In this document: positions 16,705-25,702 of the stretch, piece after piece
Layout of the letters: every line of letters begins with the position of its first letter
Numbering within the stretch: position 1 is the first letter of the stretch
Source of the DNA: Lachnospiraceae bacterium
GTDB taxonomy: Bacteria > Bacillota > Clostridia > Lachnospirales > Lachnospiraceae
Length of the DNA stretch: 64,000 bases
Direction: 5' to 3'
NCBI GenBank assembly: GCA_024698715.1
Contig: JAILRA010000024.1
Span: 1 to 64,000 of the forward strand
Translations under genes and position numbers: made by a program
The notes under the pieces: model-generated
The model's database searches: none
Seen by the model: the letters and a program-made list of their open reading frames with translations, nothing else
What the model was told of the DNA's origin: nothing

Positions 16705-18507
16705 TCACAAAGGTTTTATCCTGATTGTCAGATTGTCGCAGGCTTTAAGTTCATTGCAGGAAAATCCTTTTTCTTCCGAGATCTTTTTCTCTTTGGTCCA
16801 AAGATCCGTTATTTCAAACTTATCCGCATTGAAGAATCTGTCCGGATCGGCCATTTTTTCGGACATATAGTGTTTTATAAGATCCGTTCCTATATATACA
16901 CTGTCCTTTCTGTCCCCGAGGCTGACATTGATGAATGAAAGTGCTATGCTTCCGTCAGCCAGGGGCTTACAGAGGACATCGATTCTGTCATTGTCCCTTA
17001 AATATGTCGTATCGGGTGAAACAGCCTTTGTTGTATAAATTCTCTTAGCCTGAATTCCGAGCGGATCCTGATCGAGCGCTATTACGTCCTCATTGCTTAT
17101 CACAGAACAGATAAAATCGTCTTTTTTCACATTTCTTAAATCCATTCCGAGCATAAGCGGCGAGTTCATCATGCACCACATGGTCATATGCGTTTTGCAC
17201 ATGGTTTCGTTAAGACCGTCCATTCCTATCATCAGCATATCAGGGTCGTTGTATCCTTTGCCGGGTCCCGAAAATGAATCCATTATGACCGCTTTGTTGT
17301 ACTGTGCTGTTACGCTTGTCGTATATGCTCCTTCCCAGGACGCATGACCGCTGTCACCGTCCGAGCCGACCTGAAATGTTATATCATTAAGTATTCTCCA
17401 AGAATCTCCGACTTTGTAACCCCAGTTCTGAGGCTGGGTTTTGCCCCACTCGCAAATGGAAAATACTATATCCTTATCGGGATTGATCTTTTCAAAATTT
17501 TCTTTTATCTTTGCATAGGACAAAAGGGTATTTTCCTGGCGTCTGTGATTCATAAGACGAAGTCTGTTTTCGCCCGCTTTAAGAGATATTTTTATGGAAG
17601 GCGACTCTTTGAAAGAATCCTGATTCTCGGTAACAGAAAGAAAATCATCATAATAGTATTCTCCGTTTTCTCCCACCGTTACCTGAAGCCATGCTCCCGC
17701 TCCTTCAAAAGAACCTGTCGCATAAGTCACATACAAATCATACTCCCCGTCTTCGGGAACATTTACATTAAACACAAGCTCACTGCTTAACTCTCCGAGC
17801 GGAGTCGAATCGGGACCTGTGCCATCAAAAGTGCCTATTCCCGTCACATAGTCTCTTTCGATAAATGCCCTGTTTCCGGTAATCTCGCCGTCTTCAACTG
17901 CTGACAAGTTTATCTGGAACACAGATTTTCCACTGTCATTTGTTTTATTAATCCGTATCGATCTGATATTCGGTGCAAATGTAAATCTTGCATTTTCTGG
18001 ATTGGAAAAAGTTGCATTATCCCACACGTTATAACAGTTATCAACTTTTATGTAATCAATATCCCATTTTATATAGTCTTTCGCATCGGTTTCTTCATAT
18101 CCGCAGGTTCCGACCTCAAGCCCCGAGCACAGTTTCGAACCGATATCGTTATACATGCCGAATTTAAGCCGTTTCGAATGAACAAAATCCGACATTCCCT
18201 GAAATCCTGACGGAAACTTAACGGGATCGCTCTCAAGATGTCCGTCGACTCTCTTCGCATTGTAACATCCGTCATCAAGCACAACGTATTTATATCCGAT
18301 CTTATCCAGACCCAGTTCAACGATCTTTTCGCACATGGCCTTTGTCAGTGCTTCGGTATTGCCGCTCCCGAACGCATTCCAGCTGTTCCAGCCCATTGTG
18401 GGAAGCCTTTTCTTTTTATTGAACAGTGCCTTTCCGTTTTTAAATGCATCAAAACCGTATTTTAAATCTGTTATTTTATCCGGATTTTCAAAATTTTTTT
18501 CGCCCAT
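16705..18507 (-). CDS. GH27 alpha-galactosidase with an inserted carbohydrate-binding-like domain
   Basis: The 600-residue enzyme removes terminal alpha-galactose (or related sugars). The GH27 barrel starts with PTMGWNSWNAFG at about residue 36. The likely nucleophile is D156 (YIKVDNC) and the likely acid/base is D375 (SWRILND). Between them, at about 165-330, lies an extra beta-rich segment with features of a CBM6/35-type module (YDLYVTYATG, then ISLKAGENRLRL). Typical compact GH27 enzymes have about 400 residues, so the insert explains the length. No signal peptide is present, so it should act in the cytoplasm on imported oligosaccharides. An AAGGAG site precedes the ATG. Confidence 0.88.
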   Translation of the reverse strand: MGEKNFENPDKITDLKYGFDAFKNGKALFNKKKRLPTMGWNSWNAFGSGNTEALTKAMCEKIVELGLDKIGYKYVVLDDGCYNAKRVDGHLESDPVKFPSGFQGMSDFVHSKRLKFGMYNDIGSKLCSGLEVGTCGYEETDAKDYIKWDIDYIKVDNCYNVWDNATFSNPENARFTFAPNIRSIRINKTNDSGKSVFQINLSAVEDGEITGNRAFIERDYVTGIGTFDGTGPDSTPLGELSSELVFNVNVPEDGEYDLYVTYATGSFEGAGAWLQVTVGENGEYYYDDFLSVTENQDSFKESPSIKISLKAGENRLRLMNHRRQENTLLSYAKIKENFEKINPDKDIVFSICEWGKTQPQNWGYKVGDSWRILNDITFQVGSDGDSGHASWEGAYTTSVTAQYNKAVIMDSFSGPGKGYNDPDMLMIGMDGLNETMCKTHMTMWCMMNSPLMLGMDLRNVKKDDFICSVISNEDVIALDQDPLGIQAKRIYTTKAVSPDTTYLRDNDRIDVLCKPLADGSIALSFINVSLGDRKDSVYIGTDLIKHYMSEKMADPDRFFNADKFEITDLWTKEKKISEEKGFSCNELKACDNLTIRIKPL

Positions 18508-18645
18508 GTTTTTTGCAACTCTCCTTATACCGTCTGTAACGGACTCTCAATTATACCCATATCTTAATTATACATATGCTTCAAAGCAATTAAAGAAAAA
18601 GAATGCACAACCGTAATTCTTCAAGCATAAATCTGATAATCATGA

Positions 18646-18674
18646 TTTACTAATTACACCTGTGGATGTATAAT
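18646..18674 (+). promoter_or_regulatory. Promoter of the toxin/antitoxin-like pair
   Basis: TTTACT (18646-18651) and a perfect TATAAT (18669-18674) are 17 bases apart. Transcription would start near 18681, downstream of the in-frame ATG at 18677, so the first gene must start at 18716. Confidence 0.75.
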
Positions 18675-18695
18675 ATATGTACACCTACAGATGTG
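18656..18695. promoter_or_regulatory. Direct-repeat operator around the -10 box
   Basis: ACACCTGTGGATGTA (18656-18670) and ACACCTACAGATGTG (18681-18695) are two copies of ACACCT-N3-GATGT spaced 25 bases apart. They flank the TATAAT box, so a bound HTH protein would block transcription. The antitoxin at 19362-19994 is the obvious candidate. Confidence 0.55.
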
Positions 18696-18715
18696 GTAAT
18701 TTGAGGACAAAGGTT

Positions 18716-19378
18716 ATGATACTGTATCACGGTTCAAAATTTAAAATAGAAAAACCGGAATATCATAAAGTCAAACCCATTAATGATTACGGTTATGGCT
18801 TTTATTGCACGGAATATCCTGATCTTGGTCGTGAATGGAGTGTTGGAATTAATCATGACGGTTGTTTAAATATTTATGATTTGGATACAACCGGTTTAAG
18901 TCTTCTTGACCTGAACGAATACGGAATCCTTACATGGCTAAGTGTTCTGCTTGAAAATCGTAAATTTGAATTGGATACTCCTTTGGCAAGAGAAGCCGTG
19001 AAATATATAAAAAATGAATTTGGCATAGATTATAAAAAATATGATTTAATCAAAGGATATCGTGCTGATGACAGTTATTTTTCATTTGCCTGGGATTTCA
19101 TAAATGGTGTTATATCCTTCAACCAATTATCGGATGCAATGTATTTGAGAAATTGGGGTAACCAGATTGTATTAAAAAGTCTCAAGTCATTCGAACACAT
19201 TAAATGGATCAGTTCGGAAACCGTTGAAAAAGAAATCTGGCTTCCTCAAAGGGAAAAAAGAGATTCCATTGCCAGAAATGCATATCATTCAATAAACAGA
19301 GAATACATTAAGGGAGATTTATATATAGTCAAAATTATTGACGAGGAGATTAAAAAAGACGATGCGCGCTTACAATGA
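18716..19378 (+). CDS. DUF3990 protein, probable ADP-ribosyltransferase-like toxin
   Basis: I start at 18716 (GAGG site 10 bases upstream), giving 220 residues. The N-terminus reads ILYHGSK, followed by YGYGFYCTEYPDLGREWS, and a later KEIWLPQ. A histidine in Y-H-G-S, a tyrosine in G-F-Y-C-T and a late glutamate are the H-Y-E pattern of PARP-like ADP-ribosyltransferases. This fits the DUF3990 family, whose members often sit beside small or HTH partner genes. Toxicity and target are inferences. The stop overlaps the start of the HTH gene by 17 bases, so the two are coupled. Confidence 0.65.
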   Translation: MILYHGSKFKIEKPEYHKVKPINDYGYGFYCTEYPDLGREWSVGINHDGCLNIYDLDTTGLSLLDLNEYGILTWLSVLLENRKFELDTPLAREAVKYIKNEFGIDYKKYDLIKGYRADDSYFSFAWDFINGVISFNQLSDAMYLRNWGNQIVLKSLKSFEHIKWISSETVEKEIWLPQREKRDSIARNAYHSINREYIKGDLYIVKIIDEEIKKDDARLQ

Positions 19379-19994
19379 ATTATATCTGAATAATGCTCAG
19401 AGAAATCTGGGATTTATGCTTCATTATGCGGTGCATGATTTGAAATATGATCCGGATGTTTTTTTTGATATGTTCATAAAATCCGGAATTGCTCATGCAT
19501 ATGGTCTTGGTGAACCGAAATATGTCGTCGGAATGTCAGGAGCAGAACTTGCTTTGGAAACAATATATAAGTTAACCAACAATTTCCCTGATATAGAACC
19601 GGCTTATTCACCCAATAAAACACGCGAATACTGGGCAGGCTGGGCATTGGCATATTATGAATGGTACTCGGCAAAATCCTTTAAATCCATTATTTCTAAA
19701 GTACCTGTTTCGGATATTATTTCAATGTACATTCCTTATCATGAAATGGATGTCAGACAATTATGTGATGAAATGGATTCTTTGATGACTTCAAAAGAAG
19801 ATAAGCAGGCACTGGCAAGGCTTCGTTCATATGCAGGTTTATCTCAAAAAATGCTCGCCGAAAAATCCGATGTATCCGTGCGTATGATAGAACAATATGA
19901 ACAGGGTAAAAAAGACATTAAAAAGGCATCGGCAGAAACACTTTATCGTCTATCTAAAGTATTACACTGTACCATTGAAGATATTATCATGTAG
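19362..19994 (+). CDS. Probable antitoxin with a C-terminal XRE-type helix-turn-helix
   Basis: The chosen ATG at 19362 has a GAGGAG site 13 bases upstream; an alternative TTG start at 19338 adds 8 residues. The 210-residue product has a helical N-terminal part (LYLNNAQRNLGFMLHYAVHD, then KYVVGMSGAELA) that may be the toxin-contacting domain. A C-terminal XRE/Cro HTH (LRSYAGLSQKMLAEKSDVSV, residues about 147-205) should bind the repeats at 18656-18695. An HTH at the C-terminus and overlap with the toxin-like gene fit autoregulated antitoxins. The pairing is inferred from context. Confidence 0.65.
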   Translation: MRAYNELYLNNAQRNLGFMLHYAVHDLKYDPDVFFDMFIKSGIAHAYGLGEPKYVVGMSGAELALETIYKLTNNFPDIEPAYSPNKTREYWAGWALAYYEWYSAKSFKSIISKVPVSDIISMYIPYHEMDVRQLCDEMDSLMTSKEDKQALARLRSYAGLSQKMLAEKSDVSVRMIEQYEQGKKDIKKASAETLYRLSKVLHCTIEDIIM

Positions 19995-20009
19995 GATATT
20001 ATTATAAAA

Positions 20010-20912
20010 ATGATTAAAAAGATTCCTATTACAGATTTAACAGATCAACAAATATCCATATACAATTCCCGTTCGGAAACAGCATTGTTCAGAATGAATG
20101 AGCCGGCGCCCGGTGTTTTTATCGCGGAAACGGAACTGGTGATAAGACGTGCTCTCGATGCCGGTTTTGTTCCTCTTTCAATGCTTTGTCTGGAAGATCA
20201 GATTGAGAATCTCTCGGATCTTATAAAGAAATGTGAGAATTTATTTTTTTCACGCTGTTCAAATAATATATATACCGCAGAAAATGAAAATGTCCGCATA
20301 AACGAACATAATTCAATCTTATCAGATATTAATTGCGGATTCCCCGTGTATTACGCAAAGAATGAGACTCTCAAAAACCTTATCGGCTTTCCGTTAACAC
20401 GGGGAGTTTTGTGTGCAATGAAAAGGAAAATACTTCCCGACACTGATACCGTTCTTGCCGATGCGAAAAACATCGCCGTTCTTTGCGAAATAGAAAATCC
20501 TACAAATATCGGAACCATATTCCGTAATGCAGCAGCTTTGAATATTGATGCGGTCATCCTTTACGGAAACTGTTCGGATCCGCTTTACAGAAGGTCACTT
20601 CGTGCGGGAATGGGCTGTCAGTTCAGTATCCCGTGGACCTTTTCGGACAATCTTTTATCCATAAAAGAAAAAGGATTTTCTCTCGCAGCCCTGGCCCTAT
20701 CCGATGAGTCCGTGACTCTGTCAGAATTTTCCGAATCAGATATCGCCAAAAAAGCAATTCTTCTCGGTAATGAAGGCAAAGGTCTCTCTGAGGAAATCCT
20801 TAAAATATGTGATCATGTTATCAAAATACCGATGCGCGAAGGCATTGATTCATTAAATGTCGCTGTCGCAAGCGGTATCGCTTTTTATGAGATCTGCTTA
20901 AAGAACCGGTAA
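20010..20912 (+). CDS. TrmH/SpoU family RNA methyltransferase
   Basis: The 300-residue protein has an N-terminal substrate-binding domain and a C-terminal SPOUT domain. The three SPOUT motifs are visible: ENPTNIGTIFRNAAAL (about 165-180), LLGNEGKGLSEEI (about 251-263) and IPMREGIDSLNVAVASGIA (about 273-291). Enzymes of this type 2'-O-methylate ribose in tRNA or rRNA. The exact target base cannot be assigned. It begins 16 bases after the antitoxin gene, although it is probably a separate function. Confidence 0.88.
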   Translation: MIKKIPITDLTDQQISIYNSRSETALFRMNEPAPGVFIAETELVIRRALDAGFVPLSMLCLEDQIENLSDLIKKCENLFFSRCSNNIYTAENENVRINEHNSILSDINCGFPVYYAKNETLKNLIGFPLTRGVLCAMKRKILPDTDTVLADAKNIAVLCEIENPTNIGTIFRNAAALNIDAVILYGNCSDPLYRRSLRAGMGCQFSIPWTFSDNLLSIKEKGFSLAALALSDESVTLSEFSESDIAKKAILLGNEGKGLSEEILKICDHVIKIPMREGIDSLNVAVASGIAFYEICLKNR

Positions 20913-21003
20913 TGCACTGAATCGTTTCTTTTATCAAAATGAGGAGTGTCGGTAAACATATTACCGAACAATGGTAATGTATTAAATCGTTTCTTTTATC
21001 CAA
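20908..21003. repeat. 31-base direct repeat with a hairpin between the copies
   Basis: GGTAATG-N5-AATCGTTTCTTTTATC-N-AAA occurs at 20908-20938 and again at 20973-21003. The second copy contains the 3' end and stop codon of the leftward FMN gene; the first copy starts inside the end of the rightward methyltransferase gene. Between them TCGGTAA (20949-20955) and TTACCGA (20961-20967) form a 7-bp hairpin without a T-run. It looks like a small local duplication. Confidence 0.65.
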
Positions 21004-21893
21004 AGCGCCGAATCATCGATATCTTCAGTTTTTTCAAAACCGGTCGAACTCATCGCAAATCTCAATTCGTCCCTGATCTTCGTGAAGAATCTCTCCATTC
21101 CCTCAGTTCCGTCCTTTTCGAGTGAAGGCAGCATCGAACGTCCGGGACAGGCTGCATCGGCACCGAGTGCCAGTGCTTTGTAAACATCGTATCCGCTCGC
21201 TATTCCGCAATCCACGATTATCTTTACATCCGTTTCAACCAGTGCTTCTTTTATTTCGGGTAAGATCATCATCGGAGGGATTGCATAAGGAAGTCTTCCG
21301 TGATGGTGGCTAACTATGATTCCCTTTGCTCCGAGTTTCGCACATTTCTCTGCATCTTCCACACTTAAAACACCTTTTACAAAGAACGGAAGTTTGGTCG
21401 ATTCAATATAGGAAGCAAGCATTTCCTCGGTCTGAGCCGCCATTTCTTCTCCGATAACGATATCGTATCCCGTTTCTCCGAAAATATGGTCTATATCCAT
21501 TCCGATTCCGAATGCACCGACCTCTTCGGCAAATTTCATTTGATCCCTGACCTTTCCGTTATCGGCATACGGCTTTACGAACCTGACGGTTTTGGCACCC
21601 GTATCGATGATCTTCTTAAACATATCGTTTTCCATCATTCCGCAGAAATTCAGTATGTTCAGATTCCTTGCACCGATCGAATACTCTTCCAGACCTGTAA
21701 GTTCTCTGCCCGAATAGTTTCCGAGATGTGAAAAAGCCGGCGTCATCACGGGCATACTCCATTTTTGTCCGAATAACTCGCATTCGGTACTTGCAAGCTT
21801 TGTTCCGATCAGATGCTCTTCAAAAAGAATCGAATCCATATACTGCTCATTTATTATGTTGGCATCGCTTAATCTCTTGTATTCCATCCCCAA
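20982..21893 (-). CDS. FMN-dependent alpha-hydroxy-acid oxidase-like protein
   Basis: The 303-residue protein has the TIM-barrel fold of the lactate-oxidase/glycolate-oxidase family. Visible motifs are PVMTPAFSHLG near the start, a Lys in FFVKGV (FMN contact), the catalytic-site region IIVSHHHGRLP (the family usually has S-N-H-G-G-R) and the phosphate-binding end VDCGIASGYDVYKALALGA. It is about 50 residues shorter than typical members. The changed active-site loop means the substrate is uncertain. It follows the isomerase gene by 12 bases in the same operon. Confidence 0.78.
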   Translation of the reverse strand: MGMEYKRLSDANIINEQYMDSILFEEHLIGTKLASTECELFGQKWSMPVMTPAFSHLGNYSGRELTGLEEYSIGARNLNILNFCGMMENDMFKKIIDTGAKTVRFVKPYADNGKVRDQMKFAEEVGAFGIGMDIDHIFGETGYDIVIGEEMAAQTEEMLASYIESTKLPFFVKGVLSVEDAEKCAKLGAKGIIVSHHHGRLPYAIPPMMILPEIKEALVETDVKIIVDCGIASGYDVYKALALGADAACPGRSMLPSLEKDGTEGMERFFTKIRDELRFAMSSTGFEKTEDIDDSALWIKETI

Positions 21894-21905
21894 TAACCTC
21901 CGTGA

Positions 21906-22715
21906 TCATAGTTTTTTCAGATATTCCATGTATTTGATATAATCTTCATCCGTACTCAGATGTTCCAGGATGATCGGCATTTCCGGATCAAGTTCATCAA
22001 TCTTTTCCATATAGTATTTCAGAGGGAACTCACCGAGCCCGGGTGCGCATTCTTCAAGCTGAAAAGTATATTCTTCCTTAAGATGCACGTCTTTAATATG
22101 ACAGCTTCGAATTTTGTCCCCCAGTAAAGATATGCATTTATCAAGAAATTTCTCAATATCAAAATATCTTTCGGCTGAGTTGATCATATTGATCGGATCC
22201 AGGTGTACCGCGAATTTTTCCCTGTTGATATCCCCGATCAGACGAAGATACTCTTCGGGGCCTGTCGGAAACATCCATGGCATAGGCTCAAGTGTGAAAA
22301 ATGTCTTCTCCGGTTCGGCTTTATCGATTATCTCCTGTGTTTTCGACACGATCATTTTCCGGGTTTCTTCGGTAAAATTGGCCTTATAATGGCCGTCCCA
22401 TCTGGGCCCGATCGCTCCCGCTACATTAACGGCGCATCTTGCATTCAGATAATCTGCAAGTTTCAGCTGCTTAACGCAGTATTCGGTATTTGCTTTTCTT
22501 TCCTCTTCATCCAAAGACATGGCATTTCGCCAGATTCCGACTTCGGCTATCATAAGACCTGCTTCTTCGGCAGCATTTTTGTATCTGTCTATCAGCTCTT
22601 TCGGAGCGTTGCAGTCAAGAGGAAAATTAACCGCTCTGCATCCCAGTTTGATCTGATTCCCTGCCCATTCTTCAGGTGTTGAATGACCAAGCGGCGATGA
22701 TGTTCCTAATCTCAT
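21906..22715 (-). CDS. Sugar phosphate isomerase/epimerase (xylose-isomerase-like TIM barrel)
   Basis: The 269-residue protein shows the four metal-ligand positions of the AP-endonuclease-2/xylose-isomerase-like family: Glu in FFTLEPMPW, Asp in VHLDPINM, His in CHIKDVHL and Glu in IILEHL. Such enzymes isomerise or epimerise keto-sugars, inosose or related compounds. The neighbours (an MFS transporter upstream and an FMN oxidase downstream on the same strand) suggest uptake and catabolism of a sugar or sugar acid. The substrate is not evident. Confidence 0.82.
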   Translation of the reverse strand: MRLGTSSPLGHSTPEEWAGNQIKLGCRAVNFPLDCNAPKELIDRYKNAAEEAGLMIAEVGIWRNAMSLDEEERKANTEYCVKQLKLADYLNARCAVNVAGAIGPRWDGHYKANFTEETRKMIVSKTQEIIDKAEPEKTFFTLEPMPWMFPTGPEEYLRLIGDINREKFAVHLDPINMINSAERYFDIEKFLDKCISLLGDKIRSCHIKDVHLKEEYTFQLEECAPGLGEFPLKYYMEKIDELDPEMPIILEHLSTDEDYIKYMEYLKKL

Positions 22716-22813
22716 ATTTTATCCTTTCAGTAATTTAAAAAATCCGAAAATCCAAACTGTATTTATATTGTCTTCAATCTTTTTTACACTTAAATCTTAA
22801 TGTTCGTGGAATT

Positions 22814-24019
22814 TTATCCGGAATTCCTTTTTCTCGGAAGCCCTTTTATTGCAAAAACGGCAATTACCACTCCCAAAAGACATACCGCGGTTCCGGTTAT
22901 CAGCATTATCTTAATTCCAAGATGGTCGAGAATGTAACCGCTTATCAGGTTGGAAAAGACTCCTCCTATCGTTATCGCGCTGGTTACAAATGCCTGACCT
23001 TTAACCTGATCGAGTTCATCCATGGTCTCATTTACGTAGTAAGCCGCTGCCGGAATGAAGACTGCATAAGCAAACAGCTGGAATGACTGGCTTACATACA
23101 TCATCAGCATGTTCGCTGCAAAGATCAGAATCAGTATTTTTATGAAAAATGCGACTCCCGAAAAGATAAGCATTTTTTCCGAAGATATCTTTTTTAAAAC
23201 AAAACCTATTACCGCCATTACGGGAAGTTCCAGTATCGCCTGTAAGAAATTGGCATATCCGAGCTGTTTTTCCGTTCCTCCCAGATTTCTTATTATCTGG
23301 ATCATAAAGTCATTTATCATATTGTGGGCGAAAAAGAAACAGATAACAGCGATCAGGAATACACAAAAAGCAGGGTAGTCATGAATAAAATCCTTAAATT
23401 TCCTTTTCTTTTTGATTGTCGTTTTTTCTTCGCCGGAAACCGGATTATCTTCACCCCGGGGCTTTTTGAACGTAAATATGAGGATAGCCGACAAAAGCAT
23501 CAGCGCCATATTGATGAACATGAGGATACCGACGCCCTTTTTTTCGACCAGACTGCCTATAAATGCGGAAGTTACGGCAAAACTCGCGGATCCCAGTCCC
23601 CTGGCAAGACCGTAATAGATATTGCAGCCCGCTTTTTGATATTCAAAGCAAAGTGCCGTCATTACGGGCTGATAAGCGAACTGGATCATATATATGAAGG
23701 CATAGATTATAAATACCGATATTTTGTAATTGTGGGTAAATATAAGAATAAAAGAACCCAAAAGGATCGTTAAAACCGAGATCAGAATGAACCGACGGTT
23801 ACTTAACCACCCTCCGCGGTCAATGATCCCTGCTATCACAGGCTGAATTATCGCGGACGAAATATTGGCGACTGCCAGAAGAATGCCTACTTCGGTATTG
23901 GTAAACCCGTTTGCGAGAAGGTATACCGCCGCAAGTGCATGTACGGTGCAAAACGCAGAAAAATAAAGCGCATTTAAAAGCGTATATCTCAATGTCCATA
24001 ACTTAATGCCTTTACCCAT
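22814..24019 (-). CDS. MFS transporter, LacY/nucleoside-symporter-like
   Basis: The 401-residue protein has about twelve hydrophobic helices with a central charged cytoplasmic loop (about residues 185-215, KKPRGEDNPVSGEEKTTIKK). The first half contains ALAAVYLLANGFTNTEVGIL, and the family-type loop after helix 2 (AGIIDRGGWLSNRR) is present. This is the MFS_1-like subgroup that includes LacY-like and nucleoside symporters. It is the first gene of the leftward group that includes the isomerase and the FMN oxidase, so it probably imports their substrate. Confidence 0.82.
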   Translation of the reverse strand: MGKGIKLWTLRYTLLNALYFSAFCTVHALAAVYLLANGFTNTEVGILLAVANISSAIIQPVIAGIIDRGGWLSNRRFILISVLTILLGSFILIFTHNYKISVFIIYAFIYMIQFAYQPVMTALCFEYQKAGCNIYYGLARGLGSASFAVTSAFIGSLVEKKGVGILMFINMALMLLSAILIFTFKKPRGEDNPVSGEEKTTIKKKRKFKDFIHDYPAFCVFLIAVICFFFAHNMINDFMIQIIRNLGGTEKQLGYANFLQAILELPVMAVIGFVLKKISSEKMLIFSGVAFFIKILILIFAANMLMMYVSQSFQLFAYAVFIPAAAYYVNETMDELDQVKGQAFVTSAITIGGVFSNLISGYILDHLGIKIMLITGTAVCLLGVVIAVFAIKGLPRKRNSG

Positions 24020-24174
24020 TTTTCACCGTTTAAAAATTATCTGCTCAAAGTACCGATGCTGTTTTTAATTATATCAGAAATCTGTGAAAAAAAAGAAAAA
24101 TTATCCGATAAAAAACTGCTGCTCCATTAAATATATAAATGTTTAAATCTAAGAGCATTCAGACAAAAACCGTC

Positions 24175-25356
24175 TTACTCCGCCTCTTCGGGCCATTTTG
24201 CGTACAATACCTTAAGTAAGATCGGGGTAAGTACCGAAGATGTGATGATAAGCAGGATAACGGAAGTAAAATAAACAGGGTCGAGAAGTCCGACATTCAT
24301 TCCTTTTTGTGACACGATAAGTGCAACTTCTCCTCTGGTCATCATACCGACACCAATTTTCAAGGCGTGTTTCATCGGTATTTTGCAGATTTTCGCAAAA
24401 ATACCGCATCCTATTATTTTTGTCAGAAGCGCAACCGCCACAAAACAGAGAGAGAACAAAAGGATCTCGATATTGATATTCTTAATATTTGTTTTAAGAC
24501 CGATACTTGCAAAGAAGATCGGACCGAAAAGCACATAGGAATTGATATCCATTCTTCTTGCGATATATTCCGAATCATGAATATTGCAAAGTATGATTCC
24601 GGCAAGATAAGCACCCGTGATGTCCGCAATCCCGAAATACTTTTCCGCACAGTAAGCCATTATCAGACAAAATGCGAGTCCCGCAATAGTAATTCTTCTT
24701 GAATGCGGATACCTCTGATCGATCTTCTTGAAGATCCTGTAAGCAAAGAATCCTCCGACTATCGCAAGACATGTAAACAGAACCGTGTTGCAGACAACAG
24801 TAATCGGTTTTGCCGCGGAATCGTAAAATCCTATGACTACGGTCAGCACTATCATACCGATAACATCGTCTATGATTGCCGCATTTAAGATTGTGGTTCC
24901 GATCTTTCCCTTCAAATATCCCATTTCTCGAAGGGATTCCACGGTAATACTCACACTCGTTGCAGTCATTATGGTTCCGATAAAAAGAGCCCTGAAGAAA
25001 TGTTCGGTACCCACCTCGGAAAATCCGTAAAAGAGCATATAAAGAAGAGTTCCGCCCACAAGCGGTACTAACACACCCGAACAGGCTATGCCGAATGCCA
25101 TCGGTCCGGTCTTAACCAGATTCTTAAGATTGGTTTCCAGTCCCGCCGAAAACATAAGAAGAATAACACCGATTTCTGCCATCTGCAAAATAAAATCGTT
25201 GGTTTGAACCCAGCCTAAAAGACATGGACCTATCACAAGACCGGCTATTATTTCTCCGACAACCTGCGGTGCCTTGCATTTTCTGGCAATTATACCGAAT
25301 AATTTTGCTGCGACTATGATTATCGCAAGATCTTTAAATACACTGTATGCTTCCAT
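24175..25356 (-). CDS. Cation:proton antiporter (CPA2, KefB/NapA-like)
   Basis: The 393-residue protein has about twelve membrane helices. The N-terminal helices carry PQVVGEIIAGLVIGPCLLG, the half-site typical of CPA2 exchangers. The ion-binding region NAAIIDDVIGMIVL contains the paired aspartates that carry the transported sodium or proton. No C-terminal TrkA-N domain is present, so it is the short NapA-like form and not a KefB/C channel with a regulatory tail. It probably exports sodium or potassium in exchange for protons. It is monocistronic. Confidence 0.88.
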   Translation of the reverse strand: MEAYSVFKDLAIIIVAAKLFGIIARKCKAPQVVGEIIAGLVIGPCLLGWVQTNDFILQMAEIGVILLMFSAGLETNLKNLVKTGPMAFGIACSGVLVPLVGGTLLYMLFYGFSEVGTEHFFRALFIGTIMTATSVSITVESLREMGYLKGKIGTTILNAAIIDDVIGMIVLTVVIGFYDSAAKPITVVCNTVLFTCLAIVGGFFAYRIFKKIDQRYPHSRRITIAGLAFCLIMAYCAEKYFGIADITGAYLAGIILCNIHDSEYIARRMDINSYVLFGPIFFASIGLKTNIKNINIEILLFSLCFVAVALLTKIIGCGIFAKICKIPMKHALKIGVGMMTRGEVALIVSQKGMNVGLLDPVYFTSVILLIITSSVLTPILLKVLYAKWPEEAE

Positions 25357-25525
25357 AACTGCTCCGAACTAAATCATTTCGAATCATTATATTAATGAGT
25401 TATTTCCTATATTATCTACAAATTTATTATTTTCAACGTTTTTATAATAAACTATTTTGGGTTTTTTTCAAGGATAAATTATCTTTAAGAAATTTTGATG
25501 GATAATTTATTATGGAAATACAGTC

Positions 25526-25624
25526 TTTTGACCTTTTTCGTGATTATTCACAAAAATGATTTTCAGATATAAAAAGAATATAAGACTACGACAACTTCTT
25601 TTAGAAAATAATATTCATATTTGA
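25526..25624 (+). pseudogene. Internally deleted remnant of an Rpn/PD-(D/E)XK transposase-family element
   Basis: Bases 25526-25562 repeat, with a single mismatch over about 36 bases, the minus strand of 30034-30069, which lies upstream of the intact Rpn-family gene. Bases about 25571-25624 then encode RLRQLLLENNIHI plus a stop, nearly identical to the last residues of the intact protein (RLRQLLLENNIKI). The differences in the codons are mostly synonymous. So a 5' flank and a 3' end are joined with everything between lost. It has no coding capacity and is inverted relative to the intact copy. The rest of the gap 25357-25702 shows no gene. Confidence 0.7.
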
Positions 25625-25702
25625 ATTAACAACTATTTGATGAAAATAGATAAGTTAATAAAGATAGCGTTTTTGAAAAGATTGTGTATTAAATTTTAGA
25701 CA

